A stretch of DNA of 64,000 nt from Novosphingobium guangzhouense (GTDB lineage: Bacteria; Pseudomonadota; Alphaproteobacteria; Sphingomonadales; Sphingomonadaceae): positions 62,001 to 126,000 of the forward strand of contig NZ_LYMM01000040.1 in assembly GCF_002896965.1 (NCBI RefSeq). The letters run 5' to 3'. Both the position numbers and the translations under genes were made by a program. Below, piece by piece: positions 16,615 through 24,420 of this stretch (within the stretch, counting starts at the first letter, position 1; the number at the start of each line of letters is the position of its first letter). The notes below the pieces were generated by a model, which had not been told where the DNA came from, searched no databases, and saw only the letters and a program-made list of their open reading frames with translations.

Positions 16615-17445
16615 TCATGGCACCGGCTGGGCCGGTACAGCCTGCGCCATCCGGTCAAAGCTTCCCGCCGGGTTCTTGCGCATCATGTCGAGCAGCAGCT
16701 CCATCGGCTTTTGCGTTTCGATGATGCCGCCCGAATTGGGGCGATCGATATCGATCACCAGCAACAGCGACCCGCCGAACAGAACCAGCAACAGCGACGC
16801 CGTAGTGCGCCCCCTGCGCCCGCCCAATACATAGCCCAGAACGCCCGCTGCGATCATCTGATAGATGACCAGCACCAGGAACACCTCCATCGGCACGTGC
16901 GCGCGGCGCGACTGCTGGCGCGACGCGTCCATGTCGATCATCTGGTTCATCGTGGTGAGGTACGAGCCCGAGAACGGGCGCGTCTGCATCGTCGGGAATG
17001 CCGCCACCGTCGCCTGCCACAGTTCGATGATCAGCGCGTCGCTTGCGGCAAGACGCCTTTCCTGATCGGCCCCCACCTTCTCGCGCGCCAGCGCCACGCG
17101 GTTCGCGGTATAGTCGGTCAGCAGCTTGCTGATACGGGTGCGGTGCGGCTCTTCGAGAAGCTGCGTGCGCAGGTACGTGGTGCCGATCGCGTTCGCTTCC
17201 TCCAGCACGACGGCGCGGCGGGTGTCGTAGCGGTCAATCGCAAGCGCGAAAGTGAAGCCGACCAGCAGCGCCAGCAGCCCCATCACCGATGAGACGACAT
17301 AGCCTTCTTCATTATGCGAACGTTCGCCTTCACTGTCGGTAAACCGCTTGCGCAGCTTCCAGCCGACAAGGGCAGCGATCAGCATGCCCAGGTAAATCAC
17401 AATGCCGATCATCCAGATCGGCGCCGTCAACAACCACTGCCCCAC
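16615..17445 (-). CDS. DUF4239 (bestrophin-like) membrane protein
   Basis: 276 residues with four predicted membrane helices: two N-terminal (around 8-28 and the VSSVMGLLALLVGFTFALAI segment) and two C-terminal (VFLVLVIYQMIAAGVLGYVL and the TTASLLLVLFGGSLLLVIDI segment). A helical, charged domain of about 100 residues lies between them. The FALAxxRYxxRRxxVxxEANAIGTxYLR motif defines DUF4239. No function is established. It is divergent from the response-regulator gene and has a degenerate copy of the cluster operator 72 bp before its start, so it may belong to the same regulon. Confidence 0.85.
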   Translation of the reverse strand: MGQWLLTAPIWMIGIVIYLGMLIAALVGWKLRKRFTDSEGERSHNEEGYVVSSVMGLLALLVGFTFALAIDRYDTRRAVVLEEANAIGTTYLRTQLLEEPHRTRISKLLTDYTANRVALAREKVGADQERRLAASDALIIELWQATVAAFPTMQTRPFSGSYLTTMNQMIDMDASRQQSRRAHVPMEVFLVLVIYQMIAAGVLGYVLGGRRGRTTASLLLVLFGGSLLLVIDIDRPNSGGIIETQKPMELLLDMMRKNPAGSFDRMAQAVPAQPVP

Positions 17446-17506
17446 TGCGGATACTCCGGCATTATTTCAATCCGCCGGTAGGTTGTTGAAATAGGGCTAT
17501 TGTTTC

Positions 17507-17544
17507 CATCAGTAGAAACCCGCTAGTCAGGAGCGAACACCCCC
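17507..17544 (-). promoter_or_regulatory. Degenerate cluster operator upstream of the DUF4239 gene
   Basis: On the minus strand, CGGG-TTTC-TACT-GATGG (centre 17516.5) keeps the left G-run and the GATGG tail. A CCCC half-site lies in register 22 bp further upstream (plus 17541-17544). The centre is 72 bp before the ATG. Weak alone; supported by the spacing shared with the other copies. Confidence 0.4.
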
Positions 17545-17591
17545 AAGCGCCGGAGGAATGTTCTGCAAGGACCAGTAATCATGCGTGGATT

Positions 17592-17630
17592 GGGGCGAGC
17601 ATCCGCGTGTCTAGGGGGCAATCCCGATGG
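17592..17630 (+). promoter_or_regulatory. Cluster operator upstream of the response regulator
   Basis: Proximal copy AGGGGG-CAAT-CCCGATGG (17613-17630, centre 17620.5), 87 bp before the ATG. A partial distal copy, GGGGC-GAGC-ATCC, is centred exactly 22 bp upstream. A TACAAT at 17659-17664 may be the -10 element; no good -35 is present, which suits an activator. It suggests the regulator controls its own gene. Confidence 0.65.
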
Positions 17631-17706
17631 CGACACCGCCTGAATATCACGATCATCCTACAATGCAGCGCGCCACACATCGCCGCCGAACGGCTCAGGA
17701 GGGGAA

Positions 17707-18357
17707 ATGAGCAGTCCTGTTCGTCGTATCGTTCTGGCAGACGACCATGAAGCCATCAGGCTGGGCGTCCGCTCGGTCCTGTCCGCCCATCCCGACTGGC
17801 GCATCGTCGGTGAGGCATCGGATGGGCGCGAGGCCCTGGAAATCATCCGGTCGGTACGCCCGGACATCGCCATCCTCGACTATTCGCTGCCGATGATGAA
17901 CGGCCTCGAACTGACGCGGGCGATCAAGAAGGAACTTCCACGAACCGAAGTCCTGATCTTCACCATGCACGATCGGGAAGACGTTCTGGCGGAACTGCTG
18001 ACGGCCGGCGCGCGCGGATACCTGCTGAAATCGGACGCCAGCAAGCACCTGATCGCGGCGGTGGAGGCACTGTCGATCCGGCGGCCCTATTTCTCAGGCA
18101 ACGTATCGCAAACGCTGCTGGACCGCTTCGTGGAGATGGCCGCACGCGAAACATCCGCGACCGCGCTTACCCCGCGCGAACGCGAGATCGTGCAGCTGAT
18201 CGCGGAAGGTCGGCTGAACAAGGAAATCGCGGCCATCCTTGGCCTTTCGATCAAGACGGTCGAGACGCACCGGGCGGCGGCGATGCACAAGCTCGACCTC
18301 AACAGCACCGCCGATCTGGTGCGCTACGCAGTGCGCAACAATATCATCGAACCGTAA
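17707..18357 (+). CDS. NarL/FixJ-type response regulator
   Basis: 216 residues. Receiver domain: acidic pair in VLADDHEAIR, phospho-acceptor Asp at about 58 in IAILDYSLP, switch Thr in IFTMHD and Lys in GYLLKSD. The C-terminal LuxR/GerE helix-turn-helix reads LTPREREIVQLIAEGRLNKE, then SIKTVETHR. When phosphorylated it should dimerise and bind DNA. Its stop is three bases from that of the convergent kinase gene, its likely partner. The repeated GGGG-N4-CCCC palindrome upstream of it and of nearly every neighbour is the best candidate for its target. Confidence 0.93.
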   Translation: MSSPVRRIVLADDHEAIRLGVRSVLSAHPDWRIVGEASDGREALEIIRSVRPDIAILDYSLPMMNGLELTRAIKKELPRTEVLIFTMHDREDVLAELLTAGARGYLLKSDASKHLIAAVEALSIRRPYFSGNVSQTLLDRFVEMAARETSATALTPREREIVQLIAEGRLNKEIAAILGLSIKTVETHRAAAMHKLDLNSTADLVRYAVRNNIIEP

Positions 18358-18360
18358 GGC

Positions 18361-19125
18361 TCAGCGCCCTCCCGGCGCCCATCCCATCGGGCCCTCGGTC
18401 GTCGCGCAGATCCGCAAGGGATTGCCCACGATGGCCGAAACCGCCGTGCCCTGTTCGAACAGGCTGATCCGCACCCGGCCGCCCACTTCCTCCATGCGCT
18501 CGGTCATGGCCCTGACGCCTACGCCGAGGCCCGAGCAGATCGCATCGCGCGCGCCGCTGCCGATACCATAGTCCCGCACGCGCAGGCACATCCAGTTGCA
18601 GTTGCAATGCAGCCGTACCTCCGCCCGCTGCGAACCGCTGTGCTTGAAGACATTCATCAGGGCTTCCTGCGCGATGCACAGGACCGCCAGTTCCATTTCC
18701 GGCGGCAGGCCATCACGATAGCCGCGCGTGCTGAATGAAATGTCGATGCCCGTGCGCGCCGCCATGCCCAGCGTCAGCGCCTCAAGCGCTCCGACCAGGC
18801 CATAACGTTCCAGTTCGGGGGGGTGAAGAATATAGGAAAGGCACCGCATCTGCTCCTGCAACCGTGCCACGACTTCTCTGGCGTCGGCCTGGGGCGGCAG
18901 ATCGCCCGACTTGCCCATGACATTGAGCGCAAAATCCAGTTCAAGAAGAAGCTGGGCGGTAACGTCGTGCAGTTCACGCGCTATCTGCCTTCGTTCGTCG
19001 TTTCTTGCCCGCAGTACGCAAAGCGCGGTGTCATCCCGGCGGTCCGTACCAAATGCCGCTTCCCGCTCCAATACTGTTCCGACCCGCAGTGCCCTGTTGA
19101 AAGCATCCGAATTGACGGCGTGCAT
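18361..19125 (-). CDS. Soluble NarX-type sensor histidine kinase
   Basis: 254 residues from the ATG at 19125, which has AGGGGGA just upstream; an ATG at 19149 would add eight residues. The HisKA_3 dimerisation helix holds the phospho-acceptor His (about 53) in RRQIARELHDVTAQLL. The HATPase_c domain shows the N-box AQEALMNVFKHS and the G-box SGLGVGVRAMTERMEEVGG. No transmembrane helix or PAS/GAF input domain is present; the first 45 residues are too short for one. It must read its signal through a partner or directly. It converges on the response regulator and has a cluster operator upstream. Confidence 0.92.
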   Translation of the reverse strand: MHAVNSDAFNRALRVGTVLEREAAFGTDRRDDTALCVLRARNDERRQIARELHDVTAQLLLELDFALNVMGKSGDLPPQADAREVVARLQEQMRCLSYILHPPELERYGLVGALEALTLGMAARTGIDISFSTRGYRDGLPPEMELAVLCIAQEALMNVFKHSGSQRAEVRLHCNCNWMCLRVRDYGIGSGARDAICSGLGVGVRAMTERMEEVGGRVRISLFEQGTAVSAIVGNPLRICATTEGPMGWAPGGR

Positions 19126-19190
19126 ACATTCCCCCTTAGCCTGCGACAACTTGATGAGTTTTCCTCATTCAAGCCAATGTCCCGATAAGA

Positions 19191-19208
19191 TTAGGGAAAA
19201 CCCCTAAG
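19191..19208 (-). promoter_or_regulatory. Cluster operator upstream of the histidine kinase
   Basis: On the minus strand TTAGGGG-TTTT-CCCTAA, centre 19198.5, 74 bp before the kinase ATG. Nearly identical to the copy upstream of the FGE-like gene. A separate CCCGAT lies at 19181-19186 on the plus strand. Confidence 0.6.
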
Positions 19209-19300
19209 CGTGGCAAATAAATTCATGCAATATTCACCTATTTTAAAAATATATAGGTAAACTAACGCTAATTTACCGAGATACACTTGCCAAAAAGCCA

Positions 19301-20257
19301 TCAATCTTGACGGCCGCCGCGTACTACGCAACGAAATCCTACGTGACTGGTTGAAGTATCGATCGGCTGCGCATGGCGGGCTGCCGGCCGGTAACGGCGG
19401 CAATAATTGGGCGCACACAAGTGCGAACCGCCTTTGAGCACCTTGCGGGCGATGCGGATCGCGGGCATCGCCGGATCATAGCTGTCATCAAGCGCCGCGC
19501 CGCGTGGATTGCGCGGTGCGCAGCAGGCCTTGAGCGGCGCTGCGGCATGATGGTCGGCGTAATAATCCGCCGTCCACTCCCAGACATTGCCGATCATGTC
19601 GAACAGGCCATACCGATTCGCCGGATAGCTGCGCACCGGAGACGTGCGCATGAAGCCATCCATCATGGTGTTCTGATTGGGAAACTCTCCCTGCCAGGTG
19701 TTCGCCTGAGGAACGCCATCGGGCATGAGTTCATCGCCCCAGGCAAATTCCGTGCGGTCCAGCCCGCCACGTGCGGCAAATTCCCATTCCGCTTCGCTGG
19801 GCAGTTCCTTGCCCGCCCACTTTGCGTAAGCCTGCGCATCCTCGAACGCGATGTGCACGACCGGGTGATCCTCCAACCCCTCCAGCGAAGACCCGCGCCC
19901 CAGTGGATGGCGCCAGTCAGCGTCGAGTCGGTAATCCCACCATTGCGAGAAGTCGTGCAGGGAAACCCTGCGGGCAGGCGGTTCGAACACCAGCGAGGCG
20001 GGCTTGAGCAATGCGGGATCGGCCCCCGGATAGTCCGCCGGGTCGGGCGCGATCTCGGCGCTGGTAACATGCCCGGTCGCCGCCACGAATGCCTGAAAAT
20101 CGCGATTTGTCACCGGGGTCTCGTCAATCCAGAAAGGATCGACCGCAACGGGATGGGATGGCTTTTCTTCGGGATAGTGGTCGTTCGACCCCATCCAGTA
20201 GATGCCGCCATCAAGATGGATCATTCCGGCGAGGTTCGCCTCTGCACGCGTGGCCAA
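19301..20257 (-). CDS. Formylglycine-generating-enzyme (SUMF1) family protein
   Basis: 318 residues. The FGE-sulfatase fold is intact: GGIYWMGSNDHYPEEKPSH, then WIDETPVTNRDFQAF, GKELPSEAEWEFAARGG, and NVWEWTADYY. The C-terminal copper-binding Cys pair of true aerobic FGEs is present (C281 and C286 in SHLCAPNYCRRYRPAAR), so it may convert a sulfatase Cys to formylglycine. No sulfatase gene is in the window and no signal peptide is seen. Start: a TTG at 20257, seven bases after a strong AGGAGG; the first ATG is 11 codons in. A cluster operator lies upstream. Confidence 0.9.
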   Translation of the reverse strand: MATRAEANLAGMIHLDGGIYWMGSNDHYPEEKPSHPVAVDPFWIDETPVTNRDFQAFVAATGHVTSAEIAPDPADYPGADPALLKPASLVFEPPARRVSLHDFSQWWDYRLDADWRHPLGRGSSLEGLEDHPVVHIAFEDAQAYAKWAGKELPSEAEWEFAARGGLDRTEFAWGDELMPDGVPQANTWQGEFPNQNTMMDGFMRTSPVRSYPANRYGLFDMIGNVWEWTADYYADHHAAAPLKACCAPRNPRGAALDDSYDPAMPAIRIARKVLKGGSHLCAPNYCRRYRPAARHAQPIDTSTSHVGFRCVVRGGRQD

Positions 20258-20317
20258 CTTCCATCCTCCTAACCACTTTGATTGACAAGTTACCGCTCCC
20301 TTGCCGCCAGGGATATC

Positions 20318-20355
20318 GGTGTCATCAGTAGTTTCCGCTTAGGGAAAACCCTGAG
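20318..20355 (-). promoter_or_regulatory. Cluster operator upstream of the FGE-like gene
   Basis: Strong copy on the minus strand, CTCAGGG-TTTT-CCCTAAG (centre 20346.5). A degenerate ...TACTGATGA element nearer the gene (about 20327-20338) resembles the one before the DUF4239 gene, 75 bp from the TTG start. Confidence 0.55.
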
Positions 20356-20367
20356 AGAAAGATCGGG

Positions 20368-21444
20368 TCAGAACCGAACTCCGGTGCTGGCAAGGATGCG
20401 CGTGGATTCGGCCCCGGCCTGCAATTCGGCCTGGAATGTCAGGTGGCGGCTCAGTTCCACGTTGAAGCCGGCCACCGCTGCCCAGGGCTTGCGCGCGGAC
20501 ATATCGACCTTGTACCGCAAGTGGATGCCTTCTCCGTCCTCGAACAGAGGGCCGCTGGCGACCACGCCTTTGACCGTGGTGTCGAGATCGAAGTAATTCG
20601 CGCCGAAGTACGGGGCGAGATAAGTGTTTTCCCCAAGCCGGAAGCGAGTTCCTCCCCGCAGGCCCAGGTTCGTCGATTCGACGTCGGAGCGCTGCTTGGA
20701 CGAAATGCTCACGGTCTTTGCCACGGTGCCCAGCACGAACCACTTCTCGTTGCCGTAGACAAGAATGGTCCCCAGCGTGACCGTGGTGTTGCTCACACGG
20801 GTATCGATCGGCAGGCGAACGGTCCCGCAGGGCTTGGCAGGCCGGCAAAAGGGGAACGGCACGACCTGATCAAGATCGACGTCCACGTCGATCCGGTTGT
20901 TTCCTTTAACCTTCCCGATCGAAGCGAAGAAATTGACGCCGGGGAACAGCCACAGGTCGGCCTTGAAACCCATCAGCCGGTTGTCGCCTTCCAGCCTGTG
21001 CGTGGTGACCGAAGGCAGCGCCGTCATCTGGACGTCGGGGCTGGGATCGCCGCCCTTGCGCACGGCCGCCGACAAGTTGCGCGTATCGAAGCGGGTATCG
21101 GTCCAGACCATCAGCGCCCCCAGCCCCCACGGCTCGGGAATGCGGTAGCCCCGCGCGATCGCGGCACGCCCGCCCAGCGGGAACAGCCGGTGCCGCTCCT
21201 TTTCGGGCGGTTGGGCAGGATCCGGCGCGCTCTCCGCCAGTGCGAGGCGTTGACTATCGACAGGGCGGGCTGCGCCCTGTTCTGGGCCGTCATCTACGCC
21301 CTCGATCTGAGGGCCTGCGAGGGGTTCGGGATCAGCCACCCCGCCTTCGCCATCCCCTTCCCCTGCATAGGCACCAGACGGCGCCAGAAGAGCGCTGCCG
21401 ATCAGGCAACCAAGGAGCGAGGCGAGCACAGGGCGTTGCATCAT
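20368..21444 (-). CDS. Outer-membrane beta-barrel protein
   Basis: About 358 residues from the ATG at 21444 or the adjacent one at 21441. A signal peptide (MMQRPVLASLLGCLIGSALL, cleaved near SGAYAGEG) is followed by an acidic, Pro-rich linker of about 60 residues. A barrel of strand-length repeats follows, ending in ILASTGVRF. Two Cys (CRPAKPC) sit in one extracellular or periplasmic loop. The frame continues upstream through a 15-bp tandem repeat that would encode PGRIG x7 from an ATG at 21687, but the signal peptide argues for the later start. Function unknown. Confidence 0.75.
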   Translation of the reverse strand: MMQRPVLASLLGCLIGSALLAPSGAYAGEGDGEGGVADPEPLAGPQIEGVDDGPEQGAARPVDSQRLALAESAPDPAQPPEKERHRLFPLGGRAAIARGYRIPEPWGLGALMVWTDTRFDTRNLSAAVRKGGDPSPDVQMTALPSVTTHRLEGDNRLMGFKADLWLFPGVNFFASIGKVKGNNRIDVDVDLDQVVPFPFCRPAKPCGTVRLPIDTRVSNTTVTLGTILVYGNEKWFVLGTVAKTVSISSKQRSDVESTNLGLRGGTRFRLGENTYLAPYFGANYFDLDTTVKGVVASGPLFEDGEGIHLRYKVDMSARKPWAAVAGFNVELSRHLTFQAELQAGAESTRILASTGVRF

Positions 21445-21477
21445 CAGGCCAGCATGCATGCCGCAATGCATGGGCGG

Positions 21478-21495
21478 TATCGGGGTTACTCCCAA
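21478..21495 (-). promoter_or_regulatory. Cluster operator upstream of the 20.4-kb barrel gene
   Basis: On the minus strand TTGGGA-GTAA-CCCCGATA, centre 21487.5. It keeps the directional CCCCGAT arm pointing at the gene and is 43-46 bp from the ATG, closer than the other copies. Confidence 0.55.
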
Positions 21496-21522
21496 GACAT
21501 GCCGACAGGCGGCCCAGCCCAA

Positions 21523-21627
21523 CCCGATCCTTCCCGGCCCGATCCTTCCCGGCCCGATCCTTCCCGGCCCGATCCTTCCCGGCCCGATCCTTCCCGGCCC
21601 GATCCTTCCCGGCCCGATCCTTCCCGG
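21523..21627. repeat. 15-bp tandem repeat, seven perfect copies
   Basis: Unit CCCGATCCTTCCCGG repeated seven times without mismatch (105 bp) between two divergent outer-membrane protein genes and between their operator copies (21478-21495 and 21666-21684). Each unit contains CCCGAT, the right arm of the operator. The unit length is a multiple of three, so if translated it would read PDPSR on one strand and PGRIG on the other; I see no sign that it is translated. Confidence 0.95.
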
Positions 21628-21665
21628 AGCGCCCCACCCAACCGGGGCACGCCAGCATCGGGTCT

Positions 21666-21684
21666 GGGTGGAAGTCCCGATGGG
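21666..21684 (+). promoter_or_regulatory. Cluster operator upstream of the BamA/D15-like gene
   Basis: GGGTGG-AAGT-CCCGATGGG, centre about 21673.5, 65 bp before the ATG. The left arm is imperfect; the CCCGATGG arm is exact. Confidence 0.5.
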
Positions 21685-21738
21685 CACCCTTCCCTGCCCA
21701 CCCTAGCCTGAGCGCCGGGCACGCAGGGAGAATTGTGC

Positions 21739-22941
21739 ATGCGCCGTGTCAGAAGCTGGCTGATGGGCACGATCACTGTGGCCGCGATGGCCATGGCCCC
21801 GGCGGCATGGGGTCAGGCGGCCATCATGCCCGAAGAACTCGATCGGCAGACCGACACCCTTGGCCCCGCGCCTTCCGAACCAGGGGAACCCCCGCATGGA
21901 ACGGAGGCCGCCCCAGATGACCGCGTCAAGCCGGACTTGCTGATCGCCCCAATACCGGTTTCCAATCCAGCCTTCGGCACCGGGGGGGCGCTGGCAGGCG
22001 TGCTCTATTACAACCCCAACAATTCCCCAAAACCATGGGTCACCGCCGTCGCCGCCGGCTACACCAGCACTGACAGCTGGGCGGCGGGGCTCTTCCACAA
22101 CATGGCGCTGGACGACGACCGCTTTCGCATCACCGCGCTTGCAGGCTACGGCGATGTACGGCTCAAGTTCTACGGTATCGGGTCGAATGCCGGTGACGCA
22201 GGCGTCTCCGTAAAGCTGCGCGACCGGGGCCTGATGACATATCTGGACGGGCAGATGCGGATCTTCGACAAGGGCCTGCTGTCCAATCTCCATGTCGGCG
22301 CGCGGGTCAGCTTCCTGCGCGTGCGTTCGTCGATCAGCATTCCGACACCGAACCATCCCGAACTGGAACTGCCCGATTTCGAACTGCGCAGCGGCGTGGC
22401 CGCGATCGGGCCGTCCTTTACCTTCGACACCCGCAACCACCCCTTCACCCCCCGCAAGGGCGTGCTGGTAACAGGCACATGGATGTTCGGCGCGGGCTTT
22501 CTTGGCAGCGACTTCGAACATCGCAAGCTGGAGATCCTGTCCACCGCCTTCTTCCCGCTGGGCAAGGGGACGGTGCTTGCCGTGCGCAAGACGATGTGCG
22601 CGACGTCAGGTAATGCCCCCTATTACGACTTGTGCATGTTCGGAAGGAACAACGACCTGCGCGGCTACGAAGCGGGGCGTTACCGCGATGGCGCCACGTG
22701 GGCGCTGCAGGCCGAAGTGCGCCAGCGCGTGACGGGCAAGCTTGGCGTGGTCGGCTTCGCGGGGGTCGGCGGCATCGCGGCCAGCAGCAAGGATATCTGG
22801 AAGCACAGCCACGTGCTGGCATCGGGCGGCGCGGGTCTGCGCTACCTTGCCTCAAAGGCCAACAACGTGAACCTGCGCCTGGACGTTGCCTGGGGCAAGG
22901 ACGGCGCCGCAGTCTACTTCGGCATCGGCGAGGCGTTCTGA
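21739..22941 (+). CDS. BamA/TamA-type (D15) outer-membrane barrel protein
   Basis: 400 residues from the ATG at 21739, with AGGGAG eight bases upstream. Signal peptide ending near AAWGQA, an acidic Pro-rich linker, then a 16-strand D15 barrel: it starts LLIAPIPVSNPAFGTGGALAG and carries FTFDTRNHPFTPRKG, the D15 signature that includes the PxxG turn, and RGYEAGRYRDG, the conserved RGY/F loop. It ends YFGIGEAF. No POTRA domain is present, unlike BamA or TamA, so it is a lone barrel, like the surface-antigen proteins found beside phosphodiesterases and transporters. Its job is unknown. Confidence 0.85.
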   Translation: MRRVRSWLMGTITVAAMAMAPAAWGQAAIMPEELDRQTDTLGPAPSEPGEPPHGTEAAPDDRVKPDLLIAPIPVSNPAFGTGGALAGVLYYNPNNSPKPWVTAVAAGYTSTDSWAAGLFHNMALDDDRFRITALAGYGDVRLKFYGIGSNAGDAGVSVKLRDRGLMTYLDGQMRIFDKGLLSNLHVGARVSFLRVRSSISIPTPNHPELELPDFELRSGVAAIGPSFTFDTRNHPFTPRKGVLVTGTWMFGAGFLGSDFEHRKLEILSTAFFPLGKGTVLAVRKTMCATSGNAPYYDLCMFGRNNDLRGYEAGRYRDGATWALQAEVRQRVTGKLGVVGFAGVGGIAASSKDIWKHSHVLASGGAGLRYLASKANNVNLRLDVAWGKDGAAVYFGIGEAF

Positions 22942-22974
22942 CCACGCGCGCGGGGAACCGTCTATGCCCCGGCT

Positions 22975-22992
22975 CGGGGTAAATCCCGATTC
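22975..22992 (+). promoter_or_regulatory. Cluster operator upstream of the 23.0-kb barrel gene
   Basis: CGGGGT-AAAT-CCCGATTC, centre 22982.5, 67 bp before the ATG. A looser GGGG...CCCC pair (22952-22970) is centred about 22 bp further upstream. Confidence 0.6.
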
Positions 22993-23049
22993 GCCTTTCC
23001 TTCCGCGCGCATAGGCTCGACGCTCGATCAGGTCTGGCGGAGAAAGCCA

Positions 23050-24027
23050 ATGGAACAACGGACACATCGCACGATGCTTGCCGCTGCGGTCGGCGCGGCG
23101 GCGCTTTTCGCGCTGCCCGGCGCCGCGCACGCCACGGAAAGCGGGGCGTCGCTGTACCTGCTCGGTTCGGGCGGGCCCGGCACTGCGGTCATGGCGCCGG
23201 TAGAAGGCGTCTACTTCGATAACGTGATCTGGGTCTATGACGGCAGCGCCAGCGCCCAGCGCAGCTTCCCGATCAACGGCAACATCGCCGCCGGCCTCGA
23301 TACCACGATCGTCGCGGACTTCCCGACGATGCTCTTCGTGCCGACCACCAACGCGCTGGGCGGCACGCTGGCGCTGGGCGTGACGGTGCCGTTCGGCGCG
23401 CCGATGATCGACGTCGAAGCGCTGCTGACCACGCCCGGCGGGCCTTCCCTGTCCGGACGCCGTCACGACAGTGCGCTCACCACCGGCGATCCGGTTGCCG
23501 TGGGCATGCTGGGCTGGAAGGCGGACAAGCTGAACATCCAGCTGTCCACGATGGTCAACGTGCCGGTGGGCAATTACCGCGAGGGCGCGCTTGCCAACCT
23601 GTCATTGCACCGCTGGGCAGTGGACGGCTCGCTGGCACTCAGCTGGCATGACACCGATTCGGGCTGGGACATCACCGCCAAGGCCGGCCACACCTGGAAC
23701 GGCCATAACGATACGACAGGCTATGACAGCGGCAACGAGATCCATCTCGAAGGCTCGATCGAAAAGGCGTTCTCGCCCAAGTTCTCGCTTGGCCTGCAGA
23801 CGTACTACCAGAAACAGGTGACTGACGACGACGGTGCGCTTGGCCCCTTCCGGGGCGAGGTGTTCGCGGTCGGCGCCACCGCCGCCACTACGGTGACGAT
23901 GGCCGGGGTGCCCGCCACCTTCCGCGGCCGCGTATTCCGCGAACTCGACACCACCAACCGCCTCAAGGGCACCTCGTTCTGGCTCGACTTCTCCGTGCCG
24001 ATCCACATGAACCTGCCGTCCAACTGA
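23050..24027 (+). CDS. MetA-pathway (SphA-like) outer-membrane protein
   Basis: 325 residues. Signal peptide (AAVGAAALFALPGAAHA), then ESGASLYLLGSGGPGTAVMAPV, which begins the phenol-degradation MetA-pathway/transporter-like family of outer-membrane channels. It continues with NVPVGNYREGALANLSLHRW and HTWNGHNDTTGYDSGNEIH and ends in a hydrophobic strand. Such proteins are proposed to pass small hydrophobic compounds. The DUF1622 gene follows after 21 bp and is probably co-transcribed. A cluster operator lies upstream. Confidence 0.85.
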   Translation: MEQRTHRTMLAAAVGAAALFALPGAAHATESGASLYLLGSGGPGTAVMAPVEGVYFDNVIWVYDGSASAQRSFPINGNIAAGLDTTIVADFPTMLFVPTTNALGGTLALGVTVPFGAPMIDVEALLTTPGGPSLSGRRHDSALTTGDPVAVGMLGWKADKLNIQLSTMVNVPVGNYREGALANLSLHRWAVDGSLALSWHDTDSGWDITAKAGHTWNGHNDTTGYDSGNEIHLEGSIEKAFSPKFSLGLQTYYQKQVTDDDGALGPFRGEVFAVGATAATTVTMAGVPATFRGRVFRELDTTNRLKGTSFWLDFSVPIHMNLPSN

Positions 24028-24048
24028 TCCAACTGAAAGGATTGCGCG

Positions 24049-24420
24049 ATGGAAGAACTGCTCGGTCTTGTCGCATCATGGTCGGCGCTGATCCTGGAGG
24101 CGGTCGTCGCCCTGCTGGTGATGTACGGCGCGCTGGAGGCACTGGTGCGCATGGCAGGGTTGGCGCTCGACCGTTCCGATCCGGTGATGCGGCGGCGGAT
24201 ATGGATGAACTTTGCCCAGTGGATCATCCTGGCGCTGGAATTCGCGCTGGGGGCCGACATCATCCGCACCGCCATCGCGCCAACCTGGGACGACGTTGGC
24301 AAGCTGGCGGCGATCGCGGCGATCCGCACGGGCCTCAGCTTCTTCCTTGAACGCGATATCGAAGCCTTCGGGCCGGGGGAGGAAAAGAAGCCCCGGCCCT
24401 CAGGGTCAGCTGCCGAATAA
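24049..24420 (+). CDS. DUF1622 membrane protein
   Basis: 123 residues, three predicted helices. The second and third contain the DUF1622 motif WIILALEFALGADIIRT, then GKLAAIAAIRTGLSFFLERDI. A charged, Pro-containing tail lies in the cytoplasm. The family is uncharacterised; members have been found beside membrane transporters. It has a good ribosome-binding site (GAAAGGA) and follows the SphA-like gene. It overlaps the end of the convergent DUF202 gene by 15 bases. Confidence 0.85.
   Translation: MEELLGLVASWSALILEAVVALLVMYGALEALVRMAGLALDRSDPVMRRRIWMNFAQWIILALEFALGADIIRTAIAPTWDDVGKLAAIAAIRTGLSFFLERDIEAFGPGEEKKPRPSGSAAE

Noticed and set aside
16373..16618. Small minus-strand gene between the META lipoprotein and DUF4239 genes
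   Set aside because: Arg/Ser/Pro-rich frame with no ribosome-binding site or domain; two overlapping frames look equally good, as expected by chance at this GC content.
21523..21627. CRISPR-like array
   Set aside because: The units are 15 bp, directly adjacent and without unique spacers, and there are no cas genes.
21445..21687. N-terminal extension of the 20.4-kb barrel protein through the tandem repeat (PGRIG x7)
   Set aside because: A standard signal peptide begins at 21441/21444, and an export signal buried behind an 80-residue extension would not work; the operator also lies inside this stretch.
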